Shown here: piece by piece, positions 51,670 through 60,803 of the stretch
Position numbering within the stretch: position 1 is the first letter of the stretch
How the letters are laid out: each line of letters opens with the position of its first letter
Assembly (NCBI RefSeq): GCF_019511525.1
Contig: NZ_JAEUAT010000001.1
Span: forward strand, 124,001-188,000
Reading direction: 5' to 3'
Length of the DNA stretch: 64,000 bases
DNA from: Rhizobium cauense
GTDB taxonomy: Bacteria > Pseudomonadota > Alphaproteobacteria > Rhizobiales > Rhizobiaceae
Notes under the pieces: model-generated
The model's input: the letters and a program-made list of their open reading frames with translations, nothing else
What the model was told of the DNA's origin: nothing
Database searches by the model: none
Translations under genes and position numbers: made by a program

Positions 51670-52910
51670 GTTCGAATCTCCTTCTCCGCCGCCCTCTCTT
51701 TAAGCCAACGCACTCGCCTGCGCGACGGGCTCGCAACAATTTTGGCAACGGCATCGATAATCATGGCGCTCGCATCCGCCGACGCTTTCCGATGGTTGAA
51801 GGCAATGTGATAGGACATCGGGATATGTTCATCGAGTTCGACGATCCGGACCTTGCCGGCAATCGGCATGGCACTGACACGGCCGAGAAACGAGATGTAG
51901 TCGTGATTGGCGACGAGATCGACGATGACAGGCAAGGAATCTGCCGCAGTGATATCCTGGCTTCGGTATCGGCGATTGGCGGCGCGCTCATAGCTCAACG
52001 CCATGGCAGCGTGCCCCAGCCCGGTTCGCGAACTCGGCGTGCAAAGGGCGTGATTTTCCAGAAGTTCCGCCACGGTCCGCGCGCGGCTCTGCGGCGGGGC
52101 GATAAGCACCATGTTTGTCTGCAGCAGCTCGCGGTGCTGAAATCGCTCCAGACCGAAAACCGAGTCGAGGATTGCAACGTCGATCCGTCCGGATTTGAGA
52201 GCTTCGCGCAAATCATCCGCTGTCATCAGCATCAGCGAGATTGCATTCTTGTTGCGGCCGGCATTCCATTCGGCGACGAGCGCACCGAGGCATCGTGCAA
52301 CCCAACTTTCCGATCCCGTTGGAATTATCGATCCGATGCGCAATGCCCGAGCCGTGCGCTGATAGCGTTCGTCGGCGGACGACTTGAGATCGTTCCATGC
52401 CTGATGGATCGCCTGAAAAATGGCGTAAGCATGCCTGCCCTGCTCGGTCATTATCGAACCCTGAGACTGACGCTCGAACAGGCGATGACCCAGCGCATTC
52501 TCCAAAGTCGCGATCTGGAGTGAAAGCTGCGGCTGACCGAGTTTCAGTCGCCGCGCGGCGCGATTGATGCTGCCCTGGTCGGCAACTTCAAGAAAACGTT
52601 CCATGGTGGCGATCTTGATGGACAGGCGTGATGGTTCGGGGGCTCCCATCCAATCCGCCAGTTCCTCGGCCGACCGCACGATCGGCAGGAGCTTCTCTCG
52701 AACGTCGTCGCTGGCAAGAAGTGTCGCAAGCTCGCCCGAGCTGCGCTCGGTCAGCTTGAGCGCAAGCTCGGTCTCAAGGCTGCGAACCGCTGTCGAGACG
52801 GTCGACGCCGCAAGCGACAGACGGCGCGCCGTTTCCCTCACCGACCCGGACGAGAGGACATGACTGGCAACAAACAACGTGCCCAGCTGCAAGCGATTTC
52901 TCCGTAACAA
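51666..52910 (-). CDS. LysR-type regulator with a duplicated HTH domain
   Basis: A 414-residue protein, about 110 residues longer than typical LysR regulators. Residues 8-62 form a first, degenerate LysR HTH (SGSVRETARRLSLAASTVST then AVRSLETELALKL). A linker follows, and residues 99-160 give a second, canonical one (RFLEVADQGSINRAARRLKL then GQPQLSLQIATLENALGHRL). The effector domain follows from about residue 180. Its stop overlaps cutC by 4 bp, and it is divergent from the OsmF operon, 400 bp away. Targets are unknown. Confidence 0.87.
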   Translation of the reverse strand: MLRRNRLQLGTLFVASHVLSSGSVRETARRLSLAASTVSTAVRSLETELALKLTERSSGELATLLASDDVREKLLPIVRSAEELADWMGAPEPSRLSIKIATMERFLEVADQGSINRAARRLKLGQPQLSLQIATLENALGHRLFERQSQGSIMTEQGRHAYAIFQAIHQAWNDLKSSADERYQRTARALRIGSIIPTGSESWVARCLGALVAEWNAGRNKNAISLMLMTADDLREALKSGRIDVAILDSVFGLERFQHRELLQTNMVLIAPPQSRARTVAELLENHALCTPSSRTGLGHAAMALSYERAANRRYRSQDITAADSLPVIVDLVANHDYISFLGRVSAMPIAGKVRIVELDEHIPMSYHIAFNHRKASADASAMIIDAVAKIVASPSRRRVRWLKERAAEKEIRT

Positions 52911-53310
52911 TATGAAAAACCGAACGATATGGTGTGTTCGAGAAAAAAGATATCCCTGCCGTGAAACGGGAAGGTTATCGTTCCCGGCAAGAACAAAACC
53001 GGCGTGGCATCAGAACCACTCAAGAGCACCGGATATCCGCGAAAACACACAAGGGAACAAAAACAAATCGCGGCGGCGATGGAAAAGGAAATGCGTTTCC
53101 GCGCAAGCGGTTGCATTCCCCACCATAATCACTCCGCGACCGCAAAACTGGAGAGGCCTGCATCGATTTTTCGAACGCGAACGCTATTTCCATCACGCAC
53201 GTATTTCCGGCACTCGCAAGCAAAGCTGCTTTCGCCGGCGATTTCATACGTGGGAGCCTTCCGCCAGGGCTTTCCGCGCAGTCAAACGGTGTAAATCAAG
53301 GGGACAATAC
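52911..53310. promoter_or_regulatory. 400-bp divergent intergenic region between the LysR gene and the OsmF operon
   Basis: No gene is supported here. It contains the inverted repeat CGGGAA-N8-TTCCCG (52967-52986), a good operator candidate, and a GATAT...ATATC pair around 52926-52953. The distal 150 bp are AT-richer. An upstream in-frame extension of the OsmF gene crosses this region but has no coding support. AAGGGGAC just before 53311 is the ribosome site of the next gene. Confidence 0.45.
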
Positions 53311-54219
53311 ATGTTGAAGAAATTCGCTCTTGCCGTCTCGCTCTCCGCTTTCGCGGCAGGCGCGGCACATGCTGCAGATGTTGTCGTTTCGTCAAAGATC
53401 GATACCGAGGGCACGCTGCTCGGCAACGTCATCGTGCTGGCACTCAACGCAAACGGCATCAAGACGCAGGATCGCGTCGCGCTCGGCGCCACGCCTGTGG
53501 TGCGCAAGGCCATCACAGCGGGTGAGATCGATATCTATCCGGAATATACGGGTAACGCCGGCTTCTTCTTTAACAAGGCCGATGACGCCGCCTGGAAGAA
53601 CATCGACCAGGGATATGAGCTTGCAAAGAAGCTCGACTACGATGCCAACAAGATTGTCTGGCTCACTCCTTCGCCTGCCAACAACACCTGGGCGCTGGCC
53701 GTTCGCAGCGATGTGGCGGGCCCCAACAACCTCAAGTCCATGTCAGACTTCGGTAAATGGGTCGCTGGCGGCGGGACGGCCAAGCTTGCCGCCTCTGCGG
53801 AGTTCGTCAATTCCGCAGGTGCGCTTCCTGCTTTCCAGACCACCTACGGCTTCCAGCTGAAGCCGGACCAGATGGTGGTTCTTTCCGGCGGTGACACGGC
53901 CGCGACGATCAAGGCTGCCGCCGATCAGACGAACGGCGTCAACACCGCCATGGTTTATGGTACCGACGGCGCGATCGAGGCTGCCGAGCTCACGGTTCTC
54001 GAGGACGACAAGAGCGTGCAGCAGGTCTATGCACCGGCGCCGATCATCCGCGAGGAAGTGCTGAAGGCGAACCCGAAGATCGAAGAGATTCTCGCGCCAA
54101 TCTTCAAGGGCCTGACCGCCGACGAACTGCGCAAGCTGAACGGCAAGATCCAGGTCGACGGTGAACCCGCGAAGGCGGTTGCCGAAGGCTACCTGAAGGA
54201 AAAGGGCTTCCTGAAGTAA
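53311..54219 (+). CDS. Osmoprotectant ABC transporter binding protein (OsmF/YehZ type)
   Basis: A 302-residue periplasmic binding protein of the OpuAC/OsmF type for glycine betaine, choline or similar quaternary amines. The signal peptide is about 21 residues (MLKKFALAVSLSAFAAGAAHA). The mature part has VVVSSKIDTEGTLLGNVIVL, IDIYPEYTGNAGFFF, WLTPSPANNTWALAVRSDVA and the hinge region VVLSGGDTAATIKAAADQT. AAGGGGAC supports the start. A stem-loop follows before the first permease gene. Confidence 0.92.
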   Translation: MLKKFALAVSLSAFAAGAAHAADVVVSSKIDTEGTLLGNVIVLALNANGIKTQDRVALGATPVVRKAITAGEIDIYPEYTGNAGFFFNKADDAAWKNIDQGYELAKKLDYDANKIVWLTPSPANNTWALAVRSDVAGPNNLKSMSDFGKWVAGGGTAKLAASAEFVNSAGALPAFQTTYGFQLKPDQMVVLSGGDTAATIKAAADQTNGVNTAMVYGTDGAIEAAELTVLEDDKSVQQVYAPAPIIREEVLKANPKIEEILAPIFKGLTADELRKLNGKIQVDGEPAKAVAEGYLKEKGFLK

Positions 54220-54229
54220 TCTCGTCGCC

Positions 54230-54259
54230 GATGCTCCGCCTGCCCAAAGGCGGAGCATC
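54230..54259 (+). terminator. Stem-loop between OsmF-type binding protein and permease
   Basis: GATGCTCCGCC-TGCCCAAA-GGCGGAGCATC forms an 11-bp perfect stem 10 bases after the stop. It probably lets only part of the transcription continue into the permease genes, so the binding protein is in excess. Confidence 0.7.
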
Positions 54260-54284
54260 CTACTTTCCGGACAGGGATGGATCG

Positions 54285-55451
54285 ATGGAAGAAACCTTAG
54301 CGGTCCGCAAACTGGACCGGCTCGGCGTGGTGCTGGTGACGGCCGGCATTGTCGCAACCGCGCTCCTGCCTTTCATCTATGTGAAAGCAAATCGCATCGC
54401 CGCCGGCAAACCCATGCTGCTCGTGCAGCTCCTGAACCAGCCTTCTGCCGTCGTCCTCACCATCCTTCTTGCCGCCACCGCCATTGCCGTTCTGTTTTTG
54501 CAGAATCCTCTACTGCGGCTGGCGATCTCGAGCCTTTGTCTCGTGGCTCTTCTTGCAACGATCGGACTTGCTGCAACGGCTTTCACACCGCCGAACAGCA
54601 ATGCCGCACGCATGACGCCGGGCGGCGGCTTCTGGGTGCTGTTTGCCGTGATCGGCCTCATTATCTCCGACGCGCTTGTGAAGATCCAGCTGACACCCTG
54701 GATGCGGATTGCAGCCCTTGCCGCCTACACCGGCCTGCTCGGCATTTTCCTTGTCTCCGGCCAGCTCGACAATCTCTCCATCATGAAGGAATTTGCGACC
54801 CGATCCGCGCAATTCTGGACCGAGGCGATAGCCCATTTGCTGTTGGCGCTGGGCTCGCTGGCGATCGCCATCGTCATTGGGCTGCCGCTTGGAATACTAT
54901 GCTTCTGGGTGCCCAAGCTGCGTGCTGCGGTGCTTCAAGGGCTCAGCCTGATACAGACGATCCCGAGTCTCGCGCTCTTCGGTATCCTGATGCTGCCGCT
55001 CGGATATCTCGCCACCCACGTTCCCGCCGCCGCAGCCATCGGCATTCGCGGCATCGGGGCGGCCCCCGCCCTGATCGCCCTCGTTCTCTACTCGCTGCTG
55101 CCGATCGTGGCCAACACAGTCGTCGGCCTGCAAGGTGTTGATCCTTCTGTGCGCGATGCCGCAGCGGGCATGGGATTGACGCGCCGACAGATACTCACCG
55201 GCATTGACCTGCCACTTGCCTTTCCCGTTATCCTCACCGGCATACGCATTGTCCTCGTGCAGGCGATTGGCCTTGTGACCGTGGCGGCACTGATCGGCGG
55301 CGGTGGCTTCGGCATCTTCATCTTCCAAGGGCTTGGCCAGACGGCCATGGACCTCGTTCTGCTCGGCGCCGTGCCGACCGTCTTCTTCGCCTTTTCTTCG
55401 GCCGTCATCCTCGATGCGGTCATCGACAGCATCCGGGGATCCGCCGCATGA
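54285..55451 (+). CDS. Osmoprotectant ABC transporter permease (YehY type)
   Basis: A 388-residue permease, longer than its partner because of four to five extra N-terminal helices (VVLVTAGIVATALLPFIYV and VVLTILLAATAIAVLFLQ). The transport core holds SLAIAIVIGLPLGILCFWVP, LSLIQTIPSLALFGILMLPL and the EAA-type loop VDPSVRDAAAGMGLTRRQIL. AGGGATGG supports the ATG at 54285. Its stop overlaps the ATPase start by 4 bp. Confidence 0.9.
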   Translation: MEETLAVRKLDRLGVVLVTAGIVATALLPFIYVKANRIAAGKPMLLVQLLNQPSAVVLTILLAATAIAVLFLQNPLLRLAISSLCLVALLATIGLAATAFTPPNSNAARMTPGGGFWVLFAVIGLIISDALVKIQLTPWMRIAALAAYTGLLGIFLVSGQLDNLSIMKEFATRSAQFWTEAIAHLLLALGSLAIAIVIGLPLGILCFWVPKLRAAVLQGLSLIQTIPSLALFGILMLPLGYLATHVPAAAAIGIRGIGAAPALIALVLYSLLPIVANTVVGLQGVDPSVRDAAAGMGLTRRQILTGIDLPLAFPVILTGIRIVLVQAIGLVTVAALIGGGGFGIFIFQGLGQTAMDLVLLGAVPTVFFAFSSAVILDAVIDSIRGSAA

Positions 55452-56392
55452 GCATGATCGAGATCAGGAACGTTACCAAGCGCTACGGCGCAGCAACCGT
55501 CGTGGACAATGTCTCAATGGAGGTCGAAAAGGGCTCGATCACCGTCATCGTCGGCACATCCGGCTCCGGGAAGTCAACGCTGATGCGGATGATCAATCGC
55601 CTCGTGCCGATTACCGAGGGCGAGATTTTCGTCGGTGGCCAGAACATCATGGACGTGCCGGTTACCGAACTCCGCCGCAAAATCGGCTACGCCATCCAGG
55701 GCCACGGCCTCTTTCCACATCGGACAGTCGCACAGAACATCGCGACGGTGCCGCAGCTGCTCGGCTGGGACACGGCAAGGATCAACAACCGCGTCGAAGA
55801 ACTGCTTGGCCTGTTCAACCTCGATCCTGCGACCTTTGCAGAGAAATATCCGCATCAGCTTTCCGGCGGCCAGCAGCAGCGTGTCGGCGTGGCGCGGGCT
55901 CTGGCAGCAGAACCGGAACTGCTGCTTATGGACGAACCGTTCGGGGCGCTCGATCCTGTCATCCGTGGCAAGGCGCAGGATGACCTTCTGGCGATCCAGA
56001 AGCAGTTCGGCACGACTGTGATCCTCGTCACGCACGACATGGACGAAGCCTTCCATCTCGGCAACCAGATCGCCGTGATGAGCGCCGGCAAGATGCTGCA
56101 GTGTTCAACGCCGGAGAAGATTCTGACCGAGCCTGCCGACCCCTTCGTGCAGCAACTGACGGGTACATCCGACCGGGCGCTCAAGTTGATGTCCTTATCG
56201 CCGCTCAAGGAGAGCATGGAACCGGCAAAGTCAGGTCTGGCTTACGCATTGCCGCAATCGCTCAGCCTTCGCGATGCGCTGGCCGAGATGATCTGGCAAG
56301 GGGTAGGCGAAGCCGCCGTCCAAGATGCTGACAAGGCGGCGGTCGGCTCGATCTCGATGACCAGACTGCTCGAATTGGGTCGCAAGGCATGA
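55448..56392 (+). CDS. Osmoprotectant ABC transporter ATP-binding protein (YehX/OpuCA type)
   Basis: A 314-residue ATPase. It has Walker A GTSGSGKSTLMRM, the Q-loop GYAIQGHGLFPHRTV, signature [14 protein letters not shown], Walker B LLLMDEPFGALDPV and the switch His in VTHDMDEAFHLG. A C-terminal extension of about 70 residues lacks a clear pair of CBS domains. It is coupled by 4-bp overlaps to permeases on both sides. Confidence 0.93.
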   Translation: MSMIEIRNVTKRYGAATVVDNVSMEVEKGSITVIVGTSGSGKSTLMRMINRLVPITEGEIFVGGQNIMDVPVTELRRKIGYAIQGHGLFPHRTVAQNIATVPQLLGWDTARINNRVEELLGLFNLDPATFAEKYPHQLSGGQQQRVGVARALAAEPELLLMDEPFGALDPVIRGKAQDDLLAIQKQFGTTVILVTHDMDEAFHLGNQIAVMSAGKMLQCSTPEKILTEPADPFVQQLTGTSDRALKLMSLSPLKESMEPAKSGLAYALPQSLSLRDALAEMIWQGVGEAAVQDADKAAVGSISMTRLLELGRKA

Positions 56393-57138
56393 AGCTGGTC
56401 TTCGCGAACCTTTTCCGTGTCGCAGCGCTGGTACTGCTCTTGATCCTGTTGTTCAGGACGGAGTGGCTGTCCTTCCTGCTCGTGCCGCTGACGAGCAACA
56501 ATGCGCCAGCGGTCTACACGCAGAACAGCCTGCCGCAGCTTGCCGCCTCGCATCTCTTCCTTGTCTCGATCTCGATCGCGGGCAGCGCGGTGCTTGCGAT
56601 CCTCGGCGGCATTTTCGTCACCCGCAAGAGTGGCGAAGACTTTCTTCCGTTGTCGCGAGCGATCGCCAATGCCGGCCAGACTTTCCCGCCGGTCGCGGTG
56701 CTCGCCCTGGCTGTTCCCGCGACCGGCTTCGGTGCGGGACCGACGCTGATCGCGCTCTTTCTCTATGGCCTGCTGCCGATTTTCGAGAATACCGTCTCCG
56801 GCCTTAGGCAGGTCTCTCCCTCGGTGCTCGATGCCGCCGACGGCATGGGCATGAACGGCACGCAGCGGCTCTTTCAGGTGGAGCTCCCCCTTGCGCTGCC
56901 GCTGATCCTCGAAGGCCTGAAGGTTGCGACCGTCATCAACATTGGCACGGCAACAATCGGCTCGACAGTGGCTGCCAAGGGACTTGGGGAAGTCATCATC
57001 GCCGGGCTGATCTCCGACAACACCGCCTTCATCCTCCAGGGCGGCCTGATCGTCGGCCTGATGGCGGTGCTGATCTACGACGCGATGGGGTTGATCGAAA
57101 ACGCCATCACAGAAAGAATTGGCTTGCGCCCGGCATGA
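56389..57138 (+). CDS. Osmoprotectant ABC transporter permease (YehW type)
   Basis: A 249-residue permease with about six helices: LFLVSISIAGSAVLAILGGI, AGQTFPPVAVLALAVPATGF and the EAA loop VSPSVLDAADGMGMNGTQRL. It pairs with the 54285 permease to form a heterodimeric channel. The start overlaps the ATPase stop by 4 bp. It is the last gene of the four-gene transporter operon. Confidence 0.92.
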   Translation: MKLVFANLFRVAALVLLLILLFRTEWLSFLLVPLTSNNAPAVYTQNSLPQLAASHLFLVSISIAGSAVLAILGGIFVTRKSGEDFLPLSRAIANAGQTFPPVAVLALAVPATGFGAGPTLIALFLYGLLPIFENTVSGLRQVSPSVLDAADGMGMNGTQRLFQVELPLALPLILEGLKVATVINIGTATIGSTVAAKGLGEVIIAGLISDNTAFILQGGLIVGLMAVLIYDAMGLIENAITERIGLRPA

Positions 57139-57185
57139 GGCGGCGGCTACCAAGGCAGCCGTGATATCGGCAATGGGAGGCAGCC

Positions 57186-57581
57186 TTGGCCAAGATGATT
57201 CACTCCATGATCCGCGTTCTCGAAGAGGCGCGCTCGGTCGAGTTCTACAGCAAGGTATTCGGCCTCAAGGTCGCCGATCGTATCGACTTCGACACCTTCA
57301 CCCTGATCTATATGAGCAATGACGAGACCGGCTTCGAACTGGAGCTGACGGTCAACAAGGGGCGCACCGAGCCCTACGACCTCGGCAACGGCTACGGGCA
57401 TCTTGCCCTCTCCGTCCAGGAGGTTGAAGTCGAGCACAAGCGTCTGGCCGATGCGGGCCTGAGCCCCGGCAAGATCGTCGAACTCAATCGCGACGGCAAA
57501 CTGCTGGCGCTGTTCTTCTTCATTACCGATCCCGACGGCTACAAGATCGAAGTCCTGCAGCGCCACGGCCGTTATCTCTAA
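57186..57581 (+). CDS. gloA: Glyoxalase I-like VOC family protein
   Basis: A 131-residue vicinal oxygen chelate protein. The metal-ligand positions of lactoylglutathione lyase are present: His in MIHSMIRVLEEARSV, Glu in GFELELTVN, His in GYGHLALSV and Glu in DPDGYKIEVLQRHG. The likely role is detoxifying methylglyoxal with glutathione. GGGAGG is positioned for the TTG start at 57186 (MAKMIHS); an ATG three codons later is the alternative. It lies 48 bp after the transporter operon and 9 bp before the mannosidase gene. Confidence 0.87.
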   Translation: MAKMIHSMIRVLEEARSVEFYSKVFGLKVADRIDFDTFTLIYMSNDETGFELELTVNKGRTEPYDLGNGYGHLALSVQEVEVEHKRLADAGLSPGKIVELNRDGKLLALFFFITDPDGYKIEVLQRHGRYL

Positions 57582-57590
57582 GAGTTTGAC

Positions 57591-60041
57591 ATGATTGAAA
57601 AGACTGAACTGAACCGGGGCTGGACGCTCTCCTGCAACGTTACAGGTCCACGCGACCTGCCAGCCGAAATTCCAGCACAGGTGCCCGGCTGCGTGCATCT
57701 GGATCTCCTCGCCAGCCGTCTCATCCCCGATCCCTACCTCGACATCAACGAGATCACCAACGACTGGATCGGCAAGGAAGACTGGACCTATCGCTGCGCT
57801 TTCGACGCGTCACCGGATGGCGGAAAAGTCCACGAGCTGGTCTTCGACGGCCTCGATACCGTCGCGACGATCGTGCTGAATGGCGAGGAGCTGGGTAGAA
57901 CCTTCAACATGCATCGCACCTATCGCTTCGATGTCTCGGAGCGACTGAAGCAGGGCCCGAACGAGCTCGTTGTCACTTTCCGCTCGGCATATGCATACGG
58001 TGCCGAGATGGAGGCACATTACGGCTATCGGCCGAACAACTATCCCGGCCCCGGCAACCTGATGCGCAAGATGGCCTGCAACTTCGGTTGGGACTGGGGA
58101 CCGACGCTGGTATCCGCGGGAATCTGGAAGCCAGTGCGGCTGGAAAGCTGGGACCGGGCTCGGCTTGCGCAAACGCGGGTTTCGGCAACGCTTGCGGGCG
58201 GCGATGGGCGCGTAACCGTTCGCGCACGCGTCGAGCACCGCGACGGTGCGGGCACGAAGATCGCCGCGACCATTGCCGGCGTCACCCATGTCGCCGAGTT
58301 TACGGAAGGGACCGACGAGGTCGAGTTCCAACTAACTGTTCCGACGCCGCAGATCTGGTGGCCGCATCATCTTGGCGCACAACCGCTCTATCCGCTGCAG
58401 ATCGAATTGCGGGATCGCGTAAGCGGTGACTTACTTGACAGTTATGCCAAAGAGATCGGCTTCCGCTCTGTCAGACTGGATACCACCCCTGACGAACACG
58501 GGTCCGCCTTTACCTTCGTCATCAACGACGTGCCGCTCTTCCTCTGCGGAGCGAACTGGATTCCGGACGACTGCTTTCCTCCGCGAGTGACGGCAGAGCG
58601 CTACGCTTCGCGGATCGACGAGGCCAAGGCAGCGAACATCAACCTGCTGCGCGTCTGGGGCGGCGGCATCTTCGAGTATGACGAGTTCTACGAAGCTTGT
58701 GACCGCGCCGGCATGCTCGTCTGGCAGGACTTCCTGTTTGCCTGCGCCTCCTATCCCGAGGAAGAGCCTTTGCGTGGCGAGGTCGAAGCGGAGGTGCGCG
58801 ACAACGTCGTGCGCCTGATGCCGCACGCATCGCTGATCGTCTGGAACGGCAACAACGAAAACATCTGGGGCTTCGACGAGTGGGGCTGGCGGCCGATCAT
58901 CAAGGAAGGTGTGAGCTGGGGGCTCGGCTACTATCTCGATATCCTGCCAAAACTCTGCGCCGAGCTTGACCCCGAGCGGCCCTATTATCCGGGCAGCCCC
59001 TACTCCGGGACGATGGAGATCGAGCCCAACGCCGATGAGCATGGCTGCAAGCATATCTGGGACGTCTGGAACGACGTCGGCTACGAGGTCTATCGCAACT
59101 ACATTCCGCGCTTCTGCTCGGAATTCGGCTGGCAGGCGCCGCCGAACTGGGCGACCATCGAGGAAAGCGTCCATGACGCCCCGCTGACGCCCGTTTCAAA
59201 CGGGGTGTTCCACCATCAGAAGGCAACGCAGGGCAACGACAAGCTGATCCGCGGCCTTGCCGGACATCTGCCGGTACCGCAGACGATGGAGGATTGGCAT
59301 TTCGCCACGCAGCTCAACCAGGCGCGCGCCATCCGCTTCGCGATCGAGCACATGCGTTCGCACCGCGCCATCTGCAAAGGCGCCGTCGTCTGGCAATTCA
59401 ACGACTGCTGGCCGGTGACGTCCTGGGCGGCACTCGATTCAGCGGGACGGCGCAAGCCGCTCTGGTATGCGATGCAGCAGGCTTTCGATCCGAGGTTACT
59501 GACGATCCAGCCGCGCAACGGCGGGCTCGCGGCCGTTGCCGTCAACGAACGCACCCTGTTCTGGCGGGCGAAGATATCGGGCAAACGCTTGGCACTCGAC
59601 GGCACCGTGCTTGCCGAGTTCGAGTTCTGGCGCCTGCTCTGCGATCGTTTCGAGGCGAAAGAGTTTCCGCTGCCGGCTGATATCGCCACGCCAGATAATG
59701 CAAACGATGAGCTCATCGTCGTGCAGATGCTCGACCGTCGCGCCTTCCATTACTTCGTGGAGGATGTCGACCTGAAGCTTCCGGCGCCGAGAGCAGCAAT
59801 CGAGCTTAACACCACGACGGACGGATATACGGTGAAGGTCACCGCCGAGACTTTCCTGAAAGACCTTTGCCTGATGGCCGACCGGCTCGATCCCGCAGCC
59901 GTTGTCGATTCCATGTTGGTAACGCTGCTTCCGGGCGAGAGTCACGTATTTGCGCTGCGAACTGCAAAGGCGCTCTCGGCAAGCGATATTTCGATCGGCA
60001 CGGTCCTGCGGTCGGCCAACGACCTCGTCGCCACCAACTGA
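57591..60041 (+). CDS. Beta-mannosidase, GH2 family
   Basis: An 816-residue GH2 enzyme of the beta-mannosidase subgroup, cytoplasmic (no signal peptide). The sugar-binding jelly-roll domain is at the start (NRGWTLSCNV, QVPGCVHLDLL and IGKEDWTYRC), followed by an Ig-like domain and the TIM barrel. The acid/base Glu-423 is in VWNGNNENIWG and the nucleophile Glu-511 in RFCSEFGWQAP. It would release mannose from imported beta-mannosides. No mannoside importer is obvious nearby. Confidence 0.93.
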   Translation: MIEKTELNRGWTLSCNVTGPRDLPAEIPAQVPGCVHLDLLASRLIPDPYLDINEITNDWIGKEDWTYRCAFDASPDGGKVHELVFDGLDTVATIVLNGEELGRTFNMHRTYRFDVSERLKQGPNELVVTFRSAYAYGAEMEAHYGYRPNNYPGPGNLMRKMACNFGWDWGPTLVSAGIWKPVRLESWDRARLAQTRVSATLAGGDGRVTVRARVEHRDGAGTKIAATIAGVTHVAEFTEGTDEVEFQLTVPTPQIWWPHHLGAQPLYPLQIELRDRVSGDLLDSYAKEIGFRSVRLDTTPDEHGSAFTFVINDVPLFLCGANWIPDDCFPPRVTAERYASRIDEAKAANINLLRVWGGGIFEYDEFYEACDRAGMLVWQDFLFACASYPEEEPLRGEVEAEVRDNVVRLMPHASLIVWNGNNENIWGFDEWGWRPIIKEGVSWGLGYYLDILPKLCAELDPERPYYPGSPYSGTMEIEPNADEHGCKHIWDVWNDVGYEVYRNYIPRFCSEFGWQAPPNWATIEESVHDAPLTPVSNGVFHHQKATQGNDKLIRGLAGHLPVPQTMEDWHFATQLNQARAIRFAIEHMRSHRAICKGAVVWQFNDCWPVTSWAALDSAGRRKPLWYAMQQAFDPRLLTIQPRNGGLAAVAVNERTLFWRAKISGKRLALDGTVLAEFEFWRLLCDRFEAKEFPLPADIATPDNANDELIVVQMLDRRAFHYFVEDVDLKLPAPRAAIELNTTTDGYTVKVTAETFLKDLCLMADRLDPAAVVDSMLVTLLPGESHVFALRTAKALSASDISIGTVLRSANDLVATN

Positions 60042-60044
60042 AAA

Positions 60045-60065
60045 GGCCCCGTCTGCGACGGGGCC
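60045..60065. terminator. Stem-loop after the beta-mannosidase gene
   Basis: GGCCCCGTC-TGC-GACGGGGCC, a 9-bp perfect stem beginning 3 bases after the stop, in the gap before the convergent PRC-barrel gene. No T-run on the plus strand; CCTTTTC follows on the minus strand. Confidence 0.7.
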
Positions 60066-60160
60066 CATCCAGGTCGTTTTACCACGCGAGGCACCTGACG
60101 CGCTCCCGCGCAGCGCGTATACGCGCGATCGATCAATGGACCGCGCGCGTGCGGACGACG

Positions 60161-60553
60161 TTACATCCAATAGGGCGGCACGCCGTAGTAGTCATAAACG
60201 CGGCGGCCATTATCGTTGTACCAGGTGTCGTCATCATCCGCATAGCTCGGCGCGCCTTCGATCTGCTCCTTCGTCAGGTCGATGCGGTAGCCGTCCAGCT
60301 GGGTATCGTAAGTGAGCTTGTCCCACGGCAGTGGATAGTGGTCGTGGCCAATACCCATGAAACCGCCGAAGCTCAGTACGGCGTAGGCAACGCGACCATC
60401 CTGCTTGCCGAGGATCAGTCGTTCAATCGAACCGATGTGCTTGCCATCGGCGCCATATACTCGGGTGCCTTCCACGCGGTCGCTGGCAATCAGCGTCGGC
60501 GTATCCTTTACGTTCGGGTCACGGCGGTTCTTGTCAGCGTCCTGATGCAGCAT
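60161..60553 (-). CDS. PRC-barrel domain protein
   Basis: A 130-residue cytoplasmic protein with one PRC-barrel (ASDRVEGTRVYGADGKHIGS then VAYAVLSFGGFMGIGHDHYP) and an acidic, aromatic tail (DDDDTWYNDNGRRVYDYYG). Such stand-alone rhizobial PRC proteins are often stress-induced; their function is unknown. A perfect AAGGAGGT fixes the start at 60553; the frame is open for 29 codons further up. It is divergent from fadD. Confidence 0.87.
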   Translation of the reverse strand: MLHQDADKNRRDPNVKDTPTLIASDRVEGTRVYGADGKHIGSIERLILGKQDGRVAYAVLSFGGFMGIGHDHYPLPWDKLTYDTQLDGYRIDLTKEQIEGAPSYADDDDTWYNDNGRRVYDYYGVPPYWM

Positions 60554-60658
60554 GGTGCACCTCCTTTTTGTTTCCTCGTGGTTGGTCCACGGGTTAAAAA
60601 CGCTGCCTCGAACTCGATGTTCCCAATTTAGTTCCAGCAACAGTCCGTGTGGGCATTA

Positions 60659-60686
60659 TTGACGTTTACGTCAAGGTTAGTATAAC
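60659..60686 (+). promoter_or_regulatory. fadD promoter with overlapping palindromic operator
   Basis: TTGACG (60659-60664)-N16-TATAAC (60681-60686) is a strong sigma70-type promoter. The palindrome TTGACGTTTACGTCAA (60659-60674) covers its -35, so a bound regulator would occlude RNA polymerase. The site resembles operators of MerR-family (LiuR-like) and other fatty/branched-chain acid regulators, and is related to the site at 36013. Confidence 0.6.
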
Positions 60687-60803
60687 TCTATTCTCAGCTT
60701 GAACCGTTCAGGCGATGACATAAGCTGCCGTGTTGGAAGATGGAGGATCGTCCAATCGGTTTTGCCGGTGGGACCGGCCGGCAGCGACAGGGAGAGAGAC
60801 ACG

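Noticed and set aside
52879..53310. Extension of the OsmF-type protein by 144 residues
   Set aside because: A normal signal peptide starts at 53311 with a good ribosome site. The upstream part is AT-rich, low in coding character, and overlaps the LysR gene start.
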